DNA of 64,000 bases from the NCBI GenBank assembly GCA_003993805.1, contig RSEF01000001.1, positions 98,404,340 to 98,468,339 of the forward strand, written 5' to 3'. This document shows, piece after piece, positions 1 to 13,965 of this stretch (the first letter of the stretch is position 1; each line of letters starts with the position of its first letter). A model generated the notes under the pieces. That model ran no database searches. It saw nothing but the letters and a program-made list of their open reading frames with translations, and was not told where the DNA came from. The stretch is from Himantopus leucocephalus (lineage: Eukaryota; Chordata; Aves; Charadriiformes; Recurvirostridae). A program made the translations under genes and the position numbers.

Positions 1-171
1 TGAAATATTTCTTGGCCAGTAGTGTTTTTTTCCCCAATAAATGTTTCAGTAATAATAACAAAAAAATGCTCATGCTTTGATTTTTAAATACCTGACAGCT
101 TTTCCATTATTTCCTAACAGTTTGATCTGTTTTTTCTCAGTCTTGAACTTTTTTTTTTACCTTGTGTGTAA

Positions 172-252
172 AAGATAAAATATCAAGAATAAAAAAATCA
201 ATAAAATATCAAGAATAAAATATCAAGAATAAAAAAATATCAAGATAAAATA
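172..252. repeat. AT-rich imperfect tandem repeat
   Basis: AAAATATCAAGAATAAA recurs about five times with small changes and insertions of A. It is a simple degenerate minisatellite. Confidence 0.85.
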
Positions 253-999
253 TTTCCTTATTTATTTTTGCCACACTTCAGTACTGGAAGTTCATTGTTT
301 GTTTGACTGTTATAGTCATGGCACAACGGCCTGTTATTTTGCCTCATTTAACTCTAGCGTAGTCCAGTTGGGGTAAACCAGAGCACATAATGTTGTTGTC
401 CCAAAAACAGCACTTTAGTTTCCCAGCAAATCCAAACCAAACTCATTGAGTGGGTATGTCTAAAGAGATTTACTTTGACCATCAACTGTAGGAACATAGG
501 TTGGGACCTGCCAGTGAAGCTGAATGCCTTTCATTTCAGTGCTTTCACACAGAAGTGAGAAGAGTCCAGCTTCCTCCTCCACAGCTATTTTTGGTCCTCA
601 GTGTGCTATTGAAAATAAAAGCTCCATGTGCCTTAATCTAGGTTAGCCAATCGCAGTGATGACACCCAGAGAGAAGTCACTTAGATGGAGGAATATCCCT
701 AATGGTTTTTTTTTCCTTTTTTTCCCCAAAAAGATGACAAAAAAGAAAGGACAAGACTGTCTTCCCAAACTTTCAGAAACACTGCTGACATTTTGACCCA
801 CCATTTTCTTTCTGTTTGATATGGACACGATTCTGAATTAAGATCTGTAGCAACACTTTGTTGCTATCCCTCAATAATTCAAACTCCAAGCTCTCCAGAC
901 ATGGGAATTGACCTCATAACGCATACCCTACCGGAAGAGGTCAGGTAAGTTTTGATATGTCTGCCTAGCCATGATCATTGCAGGATGTCAAAACCTTTT

Positions 1000-1150
1000 C
1001 AAAACATTTGCTAATGAATCCTCACAGCCCACAGTGAAGCTGATCAGCATTATTTGAACCACCCAATCAATTAAAAAACCAGCAGTGATTTGACCAGGCT
1101 CACACAGTCAGTTGGTGGCACAGATGAAAAGACAGCCAAGGGATTGTCCT
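1000..1150 (+). repeat. MIR-like ancient repeat fragment
   Basis: GATTTGACCAGGCTCACACA followed by GTCAGTTGGTGGCACAGATG parallels the MIR-type tail 'acttgcccaaggtcacacagc...gtggcagag'. The stretch before it (CACAGTGAAGCTGATCAGCA) may be part of the same copy. Confidence 0.45.
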
Positions 1151-4100
1151 GATACCTACCCGCTCCCACGTCAATCTGCACAGGAAGGATCAAACTGGGC
1201 AGTTTACCCTGTTCTGCTTGTTTCAAGAGGTGAGAAGGAGCTGCAACTCACTGCTTTAAAGGAGATCACAATTTTTTTGCCCTGTATCTGCCAGAACCAC
1301 GCTGACCCTCTGTTCATCATGCTGTAACTATGAGATCATGCTTACAGGATCACTTAAAAAGGAAACATGTTTCTGATGAGTCTCTCCTTTTTTAAAAAAC
1401 ATAAACTCTTCTTCTTATGACCTGACTTTTTGTCTTAAAATATAGTAGGCCTGATTCACATGGGAATCTCAGGTCTTAAGTTCTACACAAGAGAAAAAAT
1501 TTGCTTGGAAAAAAATTTGAATTACCTTTTTGATCCATCATTATACAACCTCATTTTCTTCTGCCCTAGTTTTTTATCTCTCTACTGTTGATCATATCTC
1601 CCTTTATTGGTATTCCAGTCATATGCGTTATCCCACCCGGTTTCTGTAGTGCCAACTAAATCATCAATGTTTTCATGCATGAGAACATCTCACTATTCCT
1701 GCTTAGTCATTTCCCACATTTCTTATGTTGAGGCACTGAGGAAATAGTTTTGTCCATTTTCTCTCACACCCTTTAACCTCACTTTCCTTTTTGCTGGCAT
1801 TCCCTTTTTCTTAGTCCTGGACAAACCTGAAGACGTAGTCAGACCATACCTTTTGCTCACCTTTGCGTGCTTCTTCAGTAGAAATTAATATGCTTTATAC
1901 CTGACTGCAGCTAAGTTCAGTCCCTATGAACCCTGTGGTTCAGTCTTCCCCATTGAGAAGTTGTCAGTGACCTCCTGCTCCAACTCAGTTCTGATCCTAG
2001 ATGGCTCTCCAACATCTCTTCTGTCGCCCACCCCAGTGTTCTCAGTAGGTATGGCAATAGGAATTCCACCTTCCCTTTCCTTCTCTGTCATCACCAACCC
2101 CCAGAAACAGAAAGCAGCATATAGCCCTACAAGTACCTTCATGCCCTCTTCTTGTGCCTACCCTCCTCACCAAATCCTTTTCCCATCCAGCCCCACACCA
2201 CACCTCTGGTTCACTCATCTTCTTTACTGTCCTGTGTGGTCTCTCCCTGTGAGGCTTGGCTCTAATAGGTTAGATCCACCAAGGCTTTAAATTCACCATT
2301 CCCCTGTTCCCAGTAAAGTCAGTGAAGGAACTCAGTGGAGACTGGAGACGTCCTCGAAGGACAAACCCTGCCACCAAGCTCTCCAGAGACCCTCCAGCTC
2401 CTTCCCCAGATCACCTTGTAGGAATGCTCCTGATTCAAGGATGGTCCATGCCTGGCAGTTTGCCCAGTTTTGGCCCCTGCCCTCCTAAAATTAGTGATTA
2501 TTGTCCCCACCATGAGTATAACCTTTTATCTCTGCTACATAGCTACCCTGCTACATAGCTACTGCTGTTTCCTGTGATTCCCTTGTGACAGTTTCAGGCC
2601 CTGCCTTGCAGTCATCCGCTTTTCTCCAGTTGTCTTCCTTTATTCCATCCACCCATCAGCTCCTGCACCCACAGTAAAAGGAATTGCATCTCCATGAAAC
2701 TGGCAATTGGAATTTTTAATAGTACTAAAATAATTTAGTCCATACTACAGGTAATTTTATTAACAGTCAATATTTTCTACCCTAAATGACAGATTTATTA
2801 CAGCACATTATTTTTATTATTGAGTGTAATCATATCCCCATGCTACTGAAATCCCCTGGGCATCCACAGTGCTCTAGCAGTAATAAATAACCAATGCGCA
2901 CAGAAAAACTTTGCTAAGGTGAATTTAAGGTTGCGGGCACATATCAGTGCTTTGAGTGCATATTGCTTTTCAAGAACATTGGAGTTAACAACTTGTTTGC
3001 AGGCAACAGCACAAAACAATTCTGATTTCTGGTGTATTTCTGTCCTACGTCCGATGGAACCCTACCTCATAGGGCTTTTCTCCAGCTTCTCTTACCTCTC
3101 CTATGGAGACGCTTTACTTACACTGCCTCCCTGTGTTTCCTTGTAGCAGTTAGCATAAATTAGGCCTAGTTGACAATGATGTTAGCATACAAACTTTAAT
3201 GACCTTATGGGATAAGGGAATAGCTCAGATTTAAGAATAGAAGAGAGATTTAAGCAAGAATGTGTCAAGAACCACTTGTCCAGAAGAGCAGATTGAGAGC
3301 GCCAGCAGTAGCAACAGGCAGCTGTTGGGCACTGAGGGAATTTAAATGGGCTAATCGAGCATTGGGCAATCTCTAGCAAAACCTGTATCCGACGGCACCT
3401 GGAGTTACTCATGGAGAGAACCCAAGTGACCTCACAATCCAGTGCTGGGACTATGCATGGCACAGCTGGGGCTGCTACGTTGACCCATCCAACTTTTTTT
3501 CTGGGCTGCGCCATCTCTCCTGCTGAACAGAGAAGATGTGGAATTAATAAAAATGCATATACCTGTGATTAAAGTGTTCTGGTATCTAAGTCCATTTAGT
3601 CTCTGCAGTATCATTTGGTCCTAAATGGCAACAGCCCTGTCTCCCTGCATGTACACCTATGCAGCATCCCCCCGGGCACCTAACTGAAGCTAAGGCAAGA
3701 GGCAGCACACGCTGTGTTTGCTCTCAGCTATGGACATGCTCGTCAGCCAGCTGACAGGCCACACTGGGCAAGTCACACTTCAGCTCTCACCATCGTCTCT
3801 TCTCCCAGCGAGGGCACTCATTTAAGTCTGTCCCTAGCCCAGCCTCCAGTTTTCTCAATACTTATAGGAACTTCATATTTTTTCAATCGCCTATCGTTTT
3901 AGGAAATTTGGCTGAAATCAGCCAACTGATACCAGAGAAGAGCAGGACTGACAGGTTGACATGCAGGCAGAGAGAATGATTGCCTGTCCGTTCCTTCTTT
4001 AGGAAGTCAGGATATAAAAAAACCCTGGAAATATAAAAATTCCCGTTGAGGTGAACCACTCAGACATAACTCCTGTGCTGCTTGAACTGCATTCCTACAG

Positions 4101-4489
4101 AATGCCATTTCACCATTTCCCCTTCATTGAAGAGTTTTAAAGCTCTGCACCAGAGAGCGCAGAACTATTTGTTATCTACTCCAAATAATAACCATGCTGC
4201 TTTGTTACCACATTAACCTTTAGTCTTTTTCAGGTAAAAACTTAAATCTCCCAATCAGGGAAGATGAGGTTTATCTGTGGAGGCAGGCGAGTGCAGCATG
4301 CAGGAGCACTCAGACAGCGGGGCACGAGGTGGAATTGTCAAACTTAACCTTGTAGGCTGCTAAATACCTTCCAGAGCAGCTGCCTGACCTCAGCATCTGG
4401 CAAGGTCACAGCCCTACGCTGCACAGGGAAAGGCTGCCTTCAGCATGCTGTTTGTGTAAATGAGGATTTGTGTGCTATGTATGACTGTA

Positions 4490-4503
4490 AATAAAGCAAT
4501 AAA
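4490..4503 (+). terminator. Two AATAAA signals in tandem (function uncertain)
   Basis: TGTAAATAAAGCAATAAAAC holds two overlapping-range AATAAA hexamers and an upstream TGTA, a good polyadenylation-site layout on the plus strand. No upstream gene is visible, so it may be chance or the end of an unseen non-coding transcript. Confidence 0.2.
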
Positions 4504-7500
4504 ACTACCTGCTTAAGCTTGGAATATTCTGGTTCTTTACAGCCGCACAATGGACTAAACCTACTTGCAGCTAAGTTCAGCTGTGTTTTGCTTTACGCCA
4601 AGGCCTCTCCACAGTGCAAAAAGGACAAAGAACTTAAATGATTTTGCGAAGACATTCAATCTTGGTCTTCTGTTTCCTAATTCTTTATTTGCTTTTTATT
4701 CTGCTTTTTAAAATGCTTGCATGTTACATACCCAATCCACACCAATGAGTCCGCAATGGTAGATGAACAAGAGATGATGTAGCTACGACTGTGAAAAAAA
4801 CTTTTTCCTGTTTTCAGCCCAATAAAAGTCAAAGCACTGATGTTACCGACAAGAAGAAATTCCAAAGGAGAGGGGAAAAGAGGTTGTTTAACAGGAAAAA
4901 AAAGGCAAAACCTTTCCTTTCAAGACATACTTGGAGCAAACATAGCATTTCTGTCAAGTGCTGCACAGCTTCTGGGGTTCAAGGTTCTTCCCACTAGGTC
5001 ACACTCCTTGGCTGACCTTCTTCTCCCACAATGCACAATAGCTTGTGAGAGCACACCTACCACCTTCCTTCCCACAGGATATACTTCATGCTTTTCTAAC
5101 ATACAAGGCATTATAAGGTAGCATGGAAAAAAAATGCCAAATCCAGCATCTTTCCCTTTGCAGATCAACATGAACACATTCTGGAACTCTGATTCTTCAG
5201 GTGTTATTAAGCACCCATGCTGTTATGAGGGGGAATAATGCAATTTTTAACTTATTTGTTAAAAGACGTAGGCTAGAATTTTTAAAATGTGTAATATTTT
5301 ACAATATCTTCTATGAGTTAAGCACTCAGTTCAGTGGGATTTGGGTGTCTAAGCAAATAGGGTCCTTTGAAGAGCTAAGGCATAAAAGATTTTTGAGATC
5401 CTTGAATGAAAGAAGCTATAAGTAGCACAAAGAATCATTGGCTACACAGGCAGGAATTGTCATTATCATCTTATTTTGTGATAGCAAAAACCCTGGATAA
5501 CAGTTCAACACATTAGGCATTAACAGAGAGATAAAGTATTCCCTAAAATAGGAAGTTTCCTTTAGTAAGATTCTGAAAATCGCCGAGCTGATGGAGGAAT
5601 TCCTATCTTCTTAATGCTTTTTGTATTAGATCTTTGGCCCACTGGTATATTATTCCTCGGAGTGGAATCGGAAAAAAAGGTTCTGTGATAATGAGCATTC
5701 AGCTGCGTCACATTGATGCTCAAAAGTACTGTGCAATACATCAGAACATAGCCCATATGAAGGGTTTGGGGTTGACTCTGGGGCTGGCTAGGGCAGCGAG
5801 TCTCCCTCTCAACCCTCTGGTACCTTCTGCAAGCTTAGTGCAGCCCATGAAGCCAACAAAGAGCTGGGAGGAAGAGAAAGAAGTGTTACAAGACAGAAAG
5901 CAAGAGGAGGATATTTGAATTTCATAAGACAGGTTAACCCCGCAGGGCTGAGAGAATCAAAAACAACTTATTCTGAATAAACATGATATGGAAATTGCAG
6001 AGATAGAATTGAGCATGAATTTATCTAGGAAGCTATAGCAGAAGTTGGTGTGAGATGCCATCAGGAAAACATTGGGGAAACTGAAGACAAACGAAGCGAT
6101 CTTACCAACCGCATCTGAACCCCAGACTCCCTCTTCCCAGAACCCATACTTTTGGCATGAGAGGCAATGGGATAGTGATGGCCACTCTCCAGAGGCAGTT
6201 CCCACTTCTGCCCCTTTGCTCAGCCACCAGACCGAAACAGAAGTCCTTAAGGAGCATGTTAGATGCTTTGTGTTTGCCATCTCCTAGATCAAGTCCAGGG
6301 ACTGCCAGTGGGAATGATAGTTGACACAGGCTGAAGCGGTGGCAGGGAACATGTTAACAGTTCAGCAGCAGTGACTGCTGTGGGCCAGTGCTTGACTCTA
6401 CATCCCAGCCTTCTCTCACTGGTTAGCAGGGATGCAGCAAGTCACCAAGGTACTTCAATCTCTCTCAAGAACAGGAAAGATGGTAAGGTATAATACAGAC
6501 ATACAACATGGAAGCAGGCATACTCTACGATGAAGCTTCATGCCCTTGTCCCCGGCTGTCCTCCTTAGTGTGACTGATGGTCCCAGGCAAAAAAGAGTCA
6601 ATTTACACCCATTCTGAGTGTATAAAGGTATTTGACAGATGAGCTCCAAAGAGCCTAGCTGATGTGATTTAAGATGTTACCTCTCCCCAGCTGTCTGCCC
6701 TGTCCCTCTGCCAGAAGTTACTGCCCCAACAGCAGGTAAAGCAGAAGAAATGTGTGTCTGCACCTTGAATGCTCTAGCTCAGGATGGTGTATTAGCATAA
6801 ACTTCCAATGAAGGGTGGGTTTGTGCTAATATATCAGATGAAAGCTGCAGCCACTGGAGCGCGGGCATATGTCTCATTCTGCCAACTTTCCAGTCATCTC
6901 CAGCAAAGGAGCAGAAAGGACAGCTGAGGGTATTAAAGTCATGTGTGCTGGGTACAGCTAGTCAAATATATACAGTACTCTGATAAACACACCATTTTCA
7001 AGTCCATTTTCCTAAAGCCTGGTAATCTGCAGACCCACTGATGCGCAGCCTGGACAATGACTACCAAGCATTGTAAGACAAGCGATCAATGCTAAGGAGT
7101 GCACTGAAAATGGCACAGCTACAAGCATGCATAGGGCAGGGAGGGAAGGGTGACTTCAGTCAGTCACCTCCTCCACAGACCTCTTAAACCACCTGGGAGA
7201 ATGCCAGCTCATCCCCTTGGCTCAGCGTCAAGAAGGTTGATAGACATCACCCATCCAAAGCTTTTTTTAGAATTATGAAACCACAAACTAATAATTTACT
7301 GGAAAAATTCCAGGGGCGGAAAAAAGGCAGAAAAATCTGGTCAGCTTCTTCTAATATCCATTTCTGCTATCAGTGTCAGTGATGCACGTTTATGCTAAAC
7401 GTTTCTTTATCTCATACAGCATAGGACTTGCTTTTTACATGAAAATCATTTGTGCTTTGGAAAATCCTGTAATGTGATGATTCGCTTTGCTTTCTCTTGT

Positions 7501-10500
7501 ATGCTCTCACTTTCTTGTTTGTTTTGTGCTTGTATCTCTTGCTTATGATCTCTCTGTATGCTGAAAATCCAGTACAAATATTTAGTAAACAATAAGAAGC
7601 TCATTGCCGCTTTCAAGCAGAAAATTTGCCTCTGCCTCACAGAACATCTATTTTGGCTTCTATTTAATTTTTCAGTAATGCATGAATGTATATCTATAGA
7701 TCAGATCTTTCCTTGCTTAGATTCTACAGTGGCTGGTGCTTTATAAAAAGTCAATATAGATAGAATCGGCTGTAATCCATTTATGGCTCACTCATCTTTG
7801 ATTAGAAGATATATCAATTGTTCTTTTTCATATATGACAGGCACAAGACTGCTTTTTTACCATGTTGATTTGAAAGCTTTAAAATTTTGTAAATTTAAGG
7901 ACCCTTGGATGAGCTTCTCTTCTGACATTTCAAGAACACTTGGGGCAGCCCTGAACTGGAAATCAAAAAGAAAGAGCCATGACAATGATAAGGTAACTAG
8001 CATATCCCCTCTTAACTGTTGTTCTAGCATAGACCTACCGGGTATTGCAGAGATGCAGGATGGAGTCCTAGAGTTCTCCCTTCACAGGGTAGATTTATCA
8101 GCCCAGCCAGAGTCTGTGTAGCTAATTCACTCACCTCCTTACTTTTCCTTGCAATTTCAGCTAGAGCCTAAATGCTTTTGAACTGTGATGTTGACACATG
8201 TTCCTCCCTGTGAAAACTCATGTTAGTCAATTTTTAATTTTTTTTTTATTAAGGAAACGTGATTTTGAGTGCCCAACTACATACCAGAGGCTGCACTGAC
8301 TTCACTGATTATGGCATCTAAATTCAAGAGGCTGATGTGAATCTCAGATTGCCTAGGAGACACAGCTGTCAGAGTCAAGGTCCATCTAGGGTCAAGGGAG
8401 GAAAACGGTCATCCTAGAAGAAAAATGTGGAGCACTGAGGCATGCGATTCTTCCACATACAATATTGAAAGCCAGACTTTGGTAGCCCTGGAAAAGACTT
8501 AGTCCATTTGTTGATCCATTGCTCATCATTCTTTTTTTTTTTTTAATTTATTTCCCACAATATCAGGCACATCTGTCCCTTTTAAGCATTTTAACAGCTG
8601 GCCTGAAAGTAGCTATCACGTGCCTCAGCCAGCGCAGCCAGAAATTAAAGCAGGATCCATTGCTGAAAGCATTGATGTTGGTTGCAGCCTCTGAAGCAGG
8701 TACTAAGGCCCCTAGTAGGTGAAACGAGGAAGCCTCAACAGGCTGAGAATAGCTGCTCTTCCTGCCTCTCTCCAGCTTTGATGCTGGTTACTCATTGTAA
8801 CCATTTTCATGCTTTTCTTCGATTTGCTTAGATGATCACTAAGTGATGGGAGACGCTCCCTACTTGAGCCTCTCCTGGGAAAAATTCTGATGTTTCTGTA
8901 TTTGACTTGGATATGTAAGAGATCTGTTGTTATACAAAGCACAATATTTTTTTTGTTTTGGATGACAGAAGCACTGGGACTTCACTGGTTTGGATTGGAA
9001 GCAGAGGACTTTGAGGCCACCCTGGGGGTTTTCAGGCAGAACAACAGTGAAGCTAGAGCTATAAATTTAATCACGGTTTATTGATGTGGTGATGTTGGGT
9101 GTATTGATGTATTTTATTGCTAAGCAATGCATTCTCCCCATGTTTTTTCCCCCTTGAGCAGATTAACTGCAGATTCCAAAATACTGTCCAGCAGAGACAT
9201 GCATGTCATACTGTTTTCACTTTGCTTTCCTCCCACATAAAAAGAACAGCTGTGAATGTCAGCTGAGGCTGATTTCTCCCGCACAATGGCCTATCATTTT
9301 TGTAAAAATAAATAAATAAGTCGCAATCATTCATTTTTTTTCATGGATATAAACACTTTGGGTCAAACTCAAAGTGACTGAAATGATATTGCATTTTACC
9401 TCTGGTTGATAAGTAGTTGTAATTTACAGGGCAATAGAACTGGGTAGATAGAAAAGCAACTACCAAGTAGAATTAAGATAAAGAACCTCCCACTCTCACT
9501 TTGTCTTACACCTTTCATTGAGCTGCCTTTGCTCCTGCATCATTTATTTCTTGACTGTGCGGTCTTGTAAGTTACACTAAGTTGCTGCCAGGTAACATAT
9601 AGCATCATTTATATCACCTTTGAGCAGTGCCCAATTACAGACCAAGATTCTGGAGTCACTGGTTCAGTCCCAAACACACAATCAAAGCAACTTCTGCAGT
9701 GAGAGCAGGTACAAGATTAAGTCTTTATACAAAGCTGCAGATATTAAAAGCACAATTGCTGGGTAAAGTGCCACCCATATGTAGCTCTCCCGTAATAATG
9801 AAGGCTGATTATCGTAGGAAAGACTCTAAACATCTAACGGTATCTCTTACCCTTATTCTCTGCATAGCAATCTTAGACTTCCCTGAGCCATCTCCAGCTG
9901 ATACGATACTTCAGCTTGGTACAGTGTTGTGCAGTTGCTACAACAGTACCCCATAACTGTAAAGCCTGTGTCAGCAAGAAGCATTGTTTTCCAGTCCAGA
10001 GATAACTTGATTAGTACCCGCTCAAGCATCTCTGCAGCGCTCTTTTGCATATCACAGAGGAGCGCTGAAGGATCAGGCTATACTAGGTTTGAAGAGCAAG
10101 GATTTTCTAAAAGGCATGGTGCGTTCCAGTTGCCATTGTTTGGGTCTTGTCCCTCCTCCCAGCCTGCATTTAAGAGTGGCTTTGGGTGAGTCATTTTCCA
10201 TTTTTATCCCTCCATTGGTCTCCATAGCATGGCAGTACTGTAGAACCTCAGAAGGCAAGCACTTCAGGGCCATGTCAGTACCAGGACTTGAAGGCATGCA
10301 TGAAATCGCTGTATTGCAGTTGCTATTGGATATGGATATATGTATTCTTTGGAAATGATACTGATCTTTTCCCACTGAAAATTAGTGTTCTTTTGAATGT
10401 GACAAACTGTGGGAAAAGCTGTCAAGTATATATATCCAAAAAACCACGTTGGCAGCAGCAGCAGTATGTTAGTGTATGGTAAGACCCATTTGGGTTTTTG

Positions 10501-10827
10501 AACTCTGGAAGGCTAAGAATGAACTCTCTTGCATTAATACCTGCTCCAATGGTTTAGTCCTTCCCTCCTATTTGACACCGGGAAGATTAATTGTCATTTG
10601 TGAAAAGCCCATTAAAAATACAGAGCTCCCCATTCACACTGGTGCCAAGTATTAGTAACTTCGTCACTGGAAGCCTGGAGACTACGTGTGTTCTCAGTCA
10701 ATATACCCTTCGCCTTAACAGGTCTCAGTCTAGAGACACACCTTTAGGACTTACTCATACCACACAATGGCAGAACAACATTAAGGGCTGTATCCAGTGT
10801 ATGTCTAATACTTCCCATTTTCCAGAT

Positions 10828-10966
10828 GAGTGGTTTTCAAACTGTGGTCTGCAGACCTCTAGGGCTTTGGTCTATTTCTGTCTGATGTGCATTGCAAGGA
10901 TCTGCACACGGGAATCTCCTAGAGGTGTCTGCACTTCCCTTCAAAAGTATAAGGGATCAGCAAATT
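10828..10966 (+). mobile_element. hAT-like transposon end (MER/Charlie type)
   Basis: AGTGGTTTTCAAACTGTGGT followed by CTGCAGACCTCTAGGG resembles the CAGTGGTTCTCAAACTGTGG termini of hAT (Charlie/MER) elements. A mirror-image end lies at 13,942-13,965. No transposase frame is recognisable between the two. Confidence 0.4.
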
Positions 10967-13941
10967 GAGAGGTGGGGGAAAACTGTACATAAAAAGCATT
11001 TTTGGAGGCCAAATGCATCCATGATGAGAATGGAGAAGAAAAGACAAGTGTCTGAACACACTAGCTCCGTGTGACCCCAGGCATTCCCATACACAAGGTA
11101 TTGCTATCAGCACGGGCTAAGACCCCATCAGCCTCCTTCTTCCCCTTTCCTCCTGTAAATCCACAACTGATTAAAAACATTAATTAACTGTCAAACTCTC
11201 CCCCGCTCTCCGTCAATTAAATCTGTTTTATGTCCATTTTATCTATCCATCCAGATGCTTTAATTAGTCTCCATGATTGCAATTCATCAGCACTTCCTAG
11301 GAGTAAAACACATCAGCAGTCTTCTCCCTCTCCCTCTGCACAATTTACACAACACCTCACCTAATGGGCCTCTGAGCCCAACTTGTGTTTTGGGCTCAAC
11401 TACATTGCAAATAACAGTAATGATTAGGACAAAGGGAACCGTCTTTCCATTCCCAGCTAAAGAGTTAATATTGTGTCTTCATAATCCACAATACAATGAT
11501 TTAGTTGTGCCATTTGTCTATCCTGATTCCCTAATGTAATGACTTAGTACCACAGGGATATGCACATTATCTCCTGTTTGTAAATTTTTAGCAGGTTTAT
11601 AAATACAGCATGGCCTTACTGTGCAACCTCACGAACTCTCTGAACCCAAAAAAGTTTAAAATTAATAATAAATGATAAAACTTGGGGAAAAAATGAATCA
11701 CGCTTCATTAAATGATAAAATCCATCAGGAGCCGAGGGCAAGGACAGGGGCAGGGACTCAGTTAATTTGTGAGAGTAACGTAATTTTGAATTGTTGGAAA
11801 GATATAGCAGTGGAAATTTGTAATACAGTTTTAGTTTGAAGGTCATCCCAAGGAGAGAAGGCCAAATAGCTATCTGACCTTCTCCAGGAGAGAAATAGAG
11901 AATATATTCCGGTAGGCTGGCAAAATTCAAAGACTTATATGATCTTGAGCTGTAAGGATTAAGAAATCAAACAGTTCAAATAGCTGAGCTGCCATGATTC
12001 CCACTGCAAGAGAGTCCTCCATGCAGGTCTTCCAGCTGTAAAGAGGTGTAGGCAGCCAGCCCAGAGAACCCCTTACCACTCCCCACCTTGTTTTGTGCTC
12101 TGCACAAGAAACAGCCACATCACAGCTTCAAGCATAAGATTTCAGTTCCACAGCAGTAAGACATTTTCACCATAAAAGCTCTCCTGGTAACCTCACCTCT
12201 ACCGCATGTCTCCACAGCGATGCATTAGAGCAGTTAATCATTTATGTCCTGCTTGCCGTGGTGCTGTCAGAATCAGAGACTGGGCCACTAAATGTTAGTA
12301 TGAGCTTCCTACATTACACAGACATTTGAATTTCAGATAGTAATATCTGTAGCAAGGGGACTTTATTTTCCTCTACCACCATGTGCAAGCAAACACCATC
12401 AAGTTCAATACATGAGGACATGCTAGAAAATCTCTCTTGAAAAGATACCCAAGCTCAACAGAAGGACACCAGAGGAAGCTGAATTAACCAGTTTCCTCAA
12501 TAAACTCCCATGGCAGATGCATTACCACTGTAAAAATTTGCATCCCATTTCCAATGTCATTTTTTTTTAAGTTCAATATTCAGCTTTTACCATTTCTTAG
12601 GACTTTGTCCATTAAATTAGAGGGGCCTGCATTTTGAGGCAGCAGAATGACATGAAAAAGTAAGACTAGGTGTAGCATTAAAAAGAAAAATCGAAATACA
12701 CTAATTTTGAAATGGTAAGTATGATGTTGCCATGCTAAATCCTCTCCTTTTGTAACCATGTTTGGTATTCCTGTTCTCAGAGGAGCAGGAGCTTTATATT
12801 CCTTAGCTGAAATCTTTAAAAACAGTATATAGTCTTCTGTCAGAAAATGGTGATCTGACATAACTGAGCTGCACAGTGTCTGCATGAATATATTGTCTGT
12901 ATAAAAGAATCACTCAATATTATCAAAACAGCTTTGAGTGCAAATACATATTTCACAAAGTATTTCAGATAGCTTTAAAATATTTATATTGCAATTAAAC
13001 TAAAATACTTAATGTGTGTTTCACAAATTAAGCCAGTAACCCAACTGAGGCTTTCATCCCAGTTTGACAACGTAAAATTTTGAAATGTCAAAACCGCCTT
13101 CAGGACAAAGTTTCCATTTCTGTTGCCAGCTGTCATGACGTCCCTCAAAAGCTGCAGACCATACTGCTCTGATCTCTCCAGATCAGGAGCTTTTGACTGC
13201 TACTTCCTACCTGTTATTCCCACTTTCACATGGGAAGGAAGAATTCACTCAAGACCACCGCATGTCAAAGACTCATTCAACAGGCAGAGAAAAACTTTCT
13301 TCAACTGGGACTGTGCCCACACATCTTGTGTGGGCTGCAGCTCTGGAGTAAAAAGTTACCAAGGCAAACATCTCATCCACTGCCATAATCTATTGTCATC
13401 TCTGATCTCCTGACAGACACATGAATAATCACCACCTCACTATTTAGACCACCTATCACTTTTGTCAAGAAGTGTAGCTATGCCAACAGAGGGTGGTAAC
13501 TTCTGGTGATAAGCAGCTGAGATCACTAACCTTCATCCAAGATTGACTGCTGCTTTGATTTAACTCTTCAGTTGCAGGAAAATTCTAGGTTGATGTTTGG
13601 CCTGGAATGTGTAAAGAAACGCAAGCACATGCAGTTGCACTTGATATGCATTAAGCTCTTTATGCAAACCAAGGCTTTCCGACAATGAAAAGGTTGCATT
13701 TGAAAACCCACAATATTAATTACATCAAAATATAGCTAAGTATAACCACCTTACAAACATCTATCATATCTGAATACAACCCAGACATCTTTCTGCCAGA
13801 GTTTTCACATTCTGATTCTGGTCCCTTAGAGATCCATGAGATATATTTATAGTTTCCATAAAAATAAACAAGAGAGAGACAGTTATGTTAATTCACCATA
13901 CAGGGGTCCTCTATCTCAGGGAATATTGTTGGGATTTGAAA
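10967..13941. other. Sequence between hAT-like ends; AT-rich motif cluster, no gene
   Basis: No transposase or other gene is recognisable. The first part (11,150-11,620) has complex AT-rich sequence with homeodomain-type words and is listed separately. The remainder is ordinary AT-rich non-coding DNA. Confidence 0.5.
11150..11280. promoter_or_regulatory. TAATTA-rich block (possible conserved enhancer)
   Basis: Contains TTAATTAA at 11,180, CAATTAA at 11,214 and TTTAATTAG at 11,259, plus GATTAAAAAC. This high-complexity, AT-rich composition is typical of conserved non-coding elements near developmental genes. Support is motif-level only. Confidence 0.3.
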
Positions 13942-13965
13942 ACTAAAACAGATTGAAAACCACTG
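13942..13965 (-). mobile_element. Second hAT-like end in opposite orientation
   Basis: Reverse complement CAGTGGTTTTCAATCTGTTT shares 12 consecutive bases with the end at 10,829 and several more after a mismatch. Together the ends could bound a 3.1-kb decayed element, or be two unrelated fragments. Confidence 0.35.

Larger units (their letters stand above)
1..10827. other. Intergenic, no gene seen
   Basis: About 10.8 kb of AT-rich non-coding sequence. Apart from the degenerate tandem repeat, the MIR-like fragment, the possible polyadenylation signals, a 16-bp duplication at 2,535-2,562 (CTACATAGCTAC twice), an AAAT run near 9,304-9,320 and a T-run at 8,530-8,544, I recognise nothing. No open frame exceeds 125 codons or resembles a known protein. 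Confidence 0.6.
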
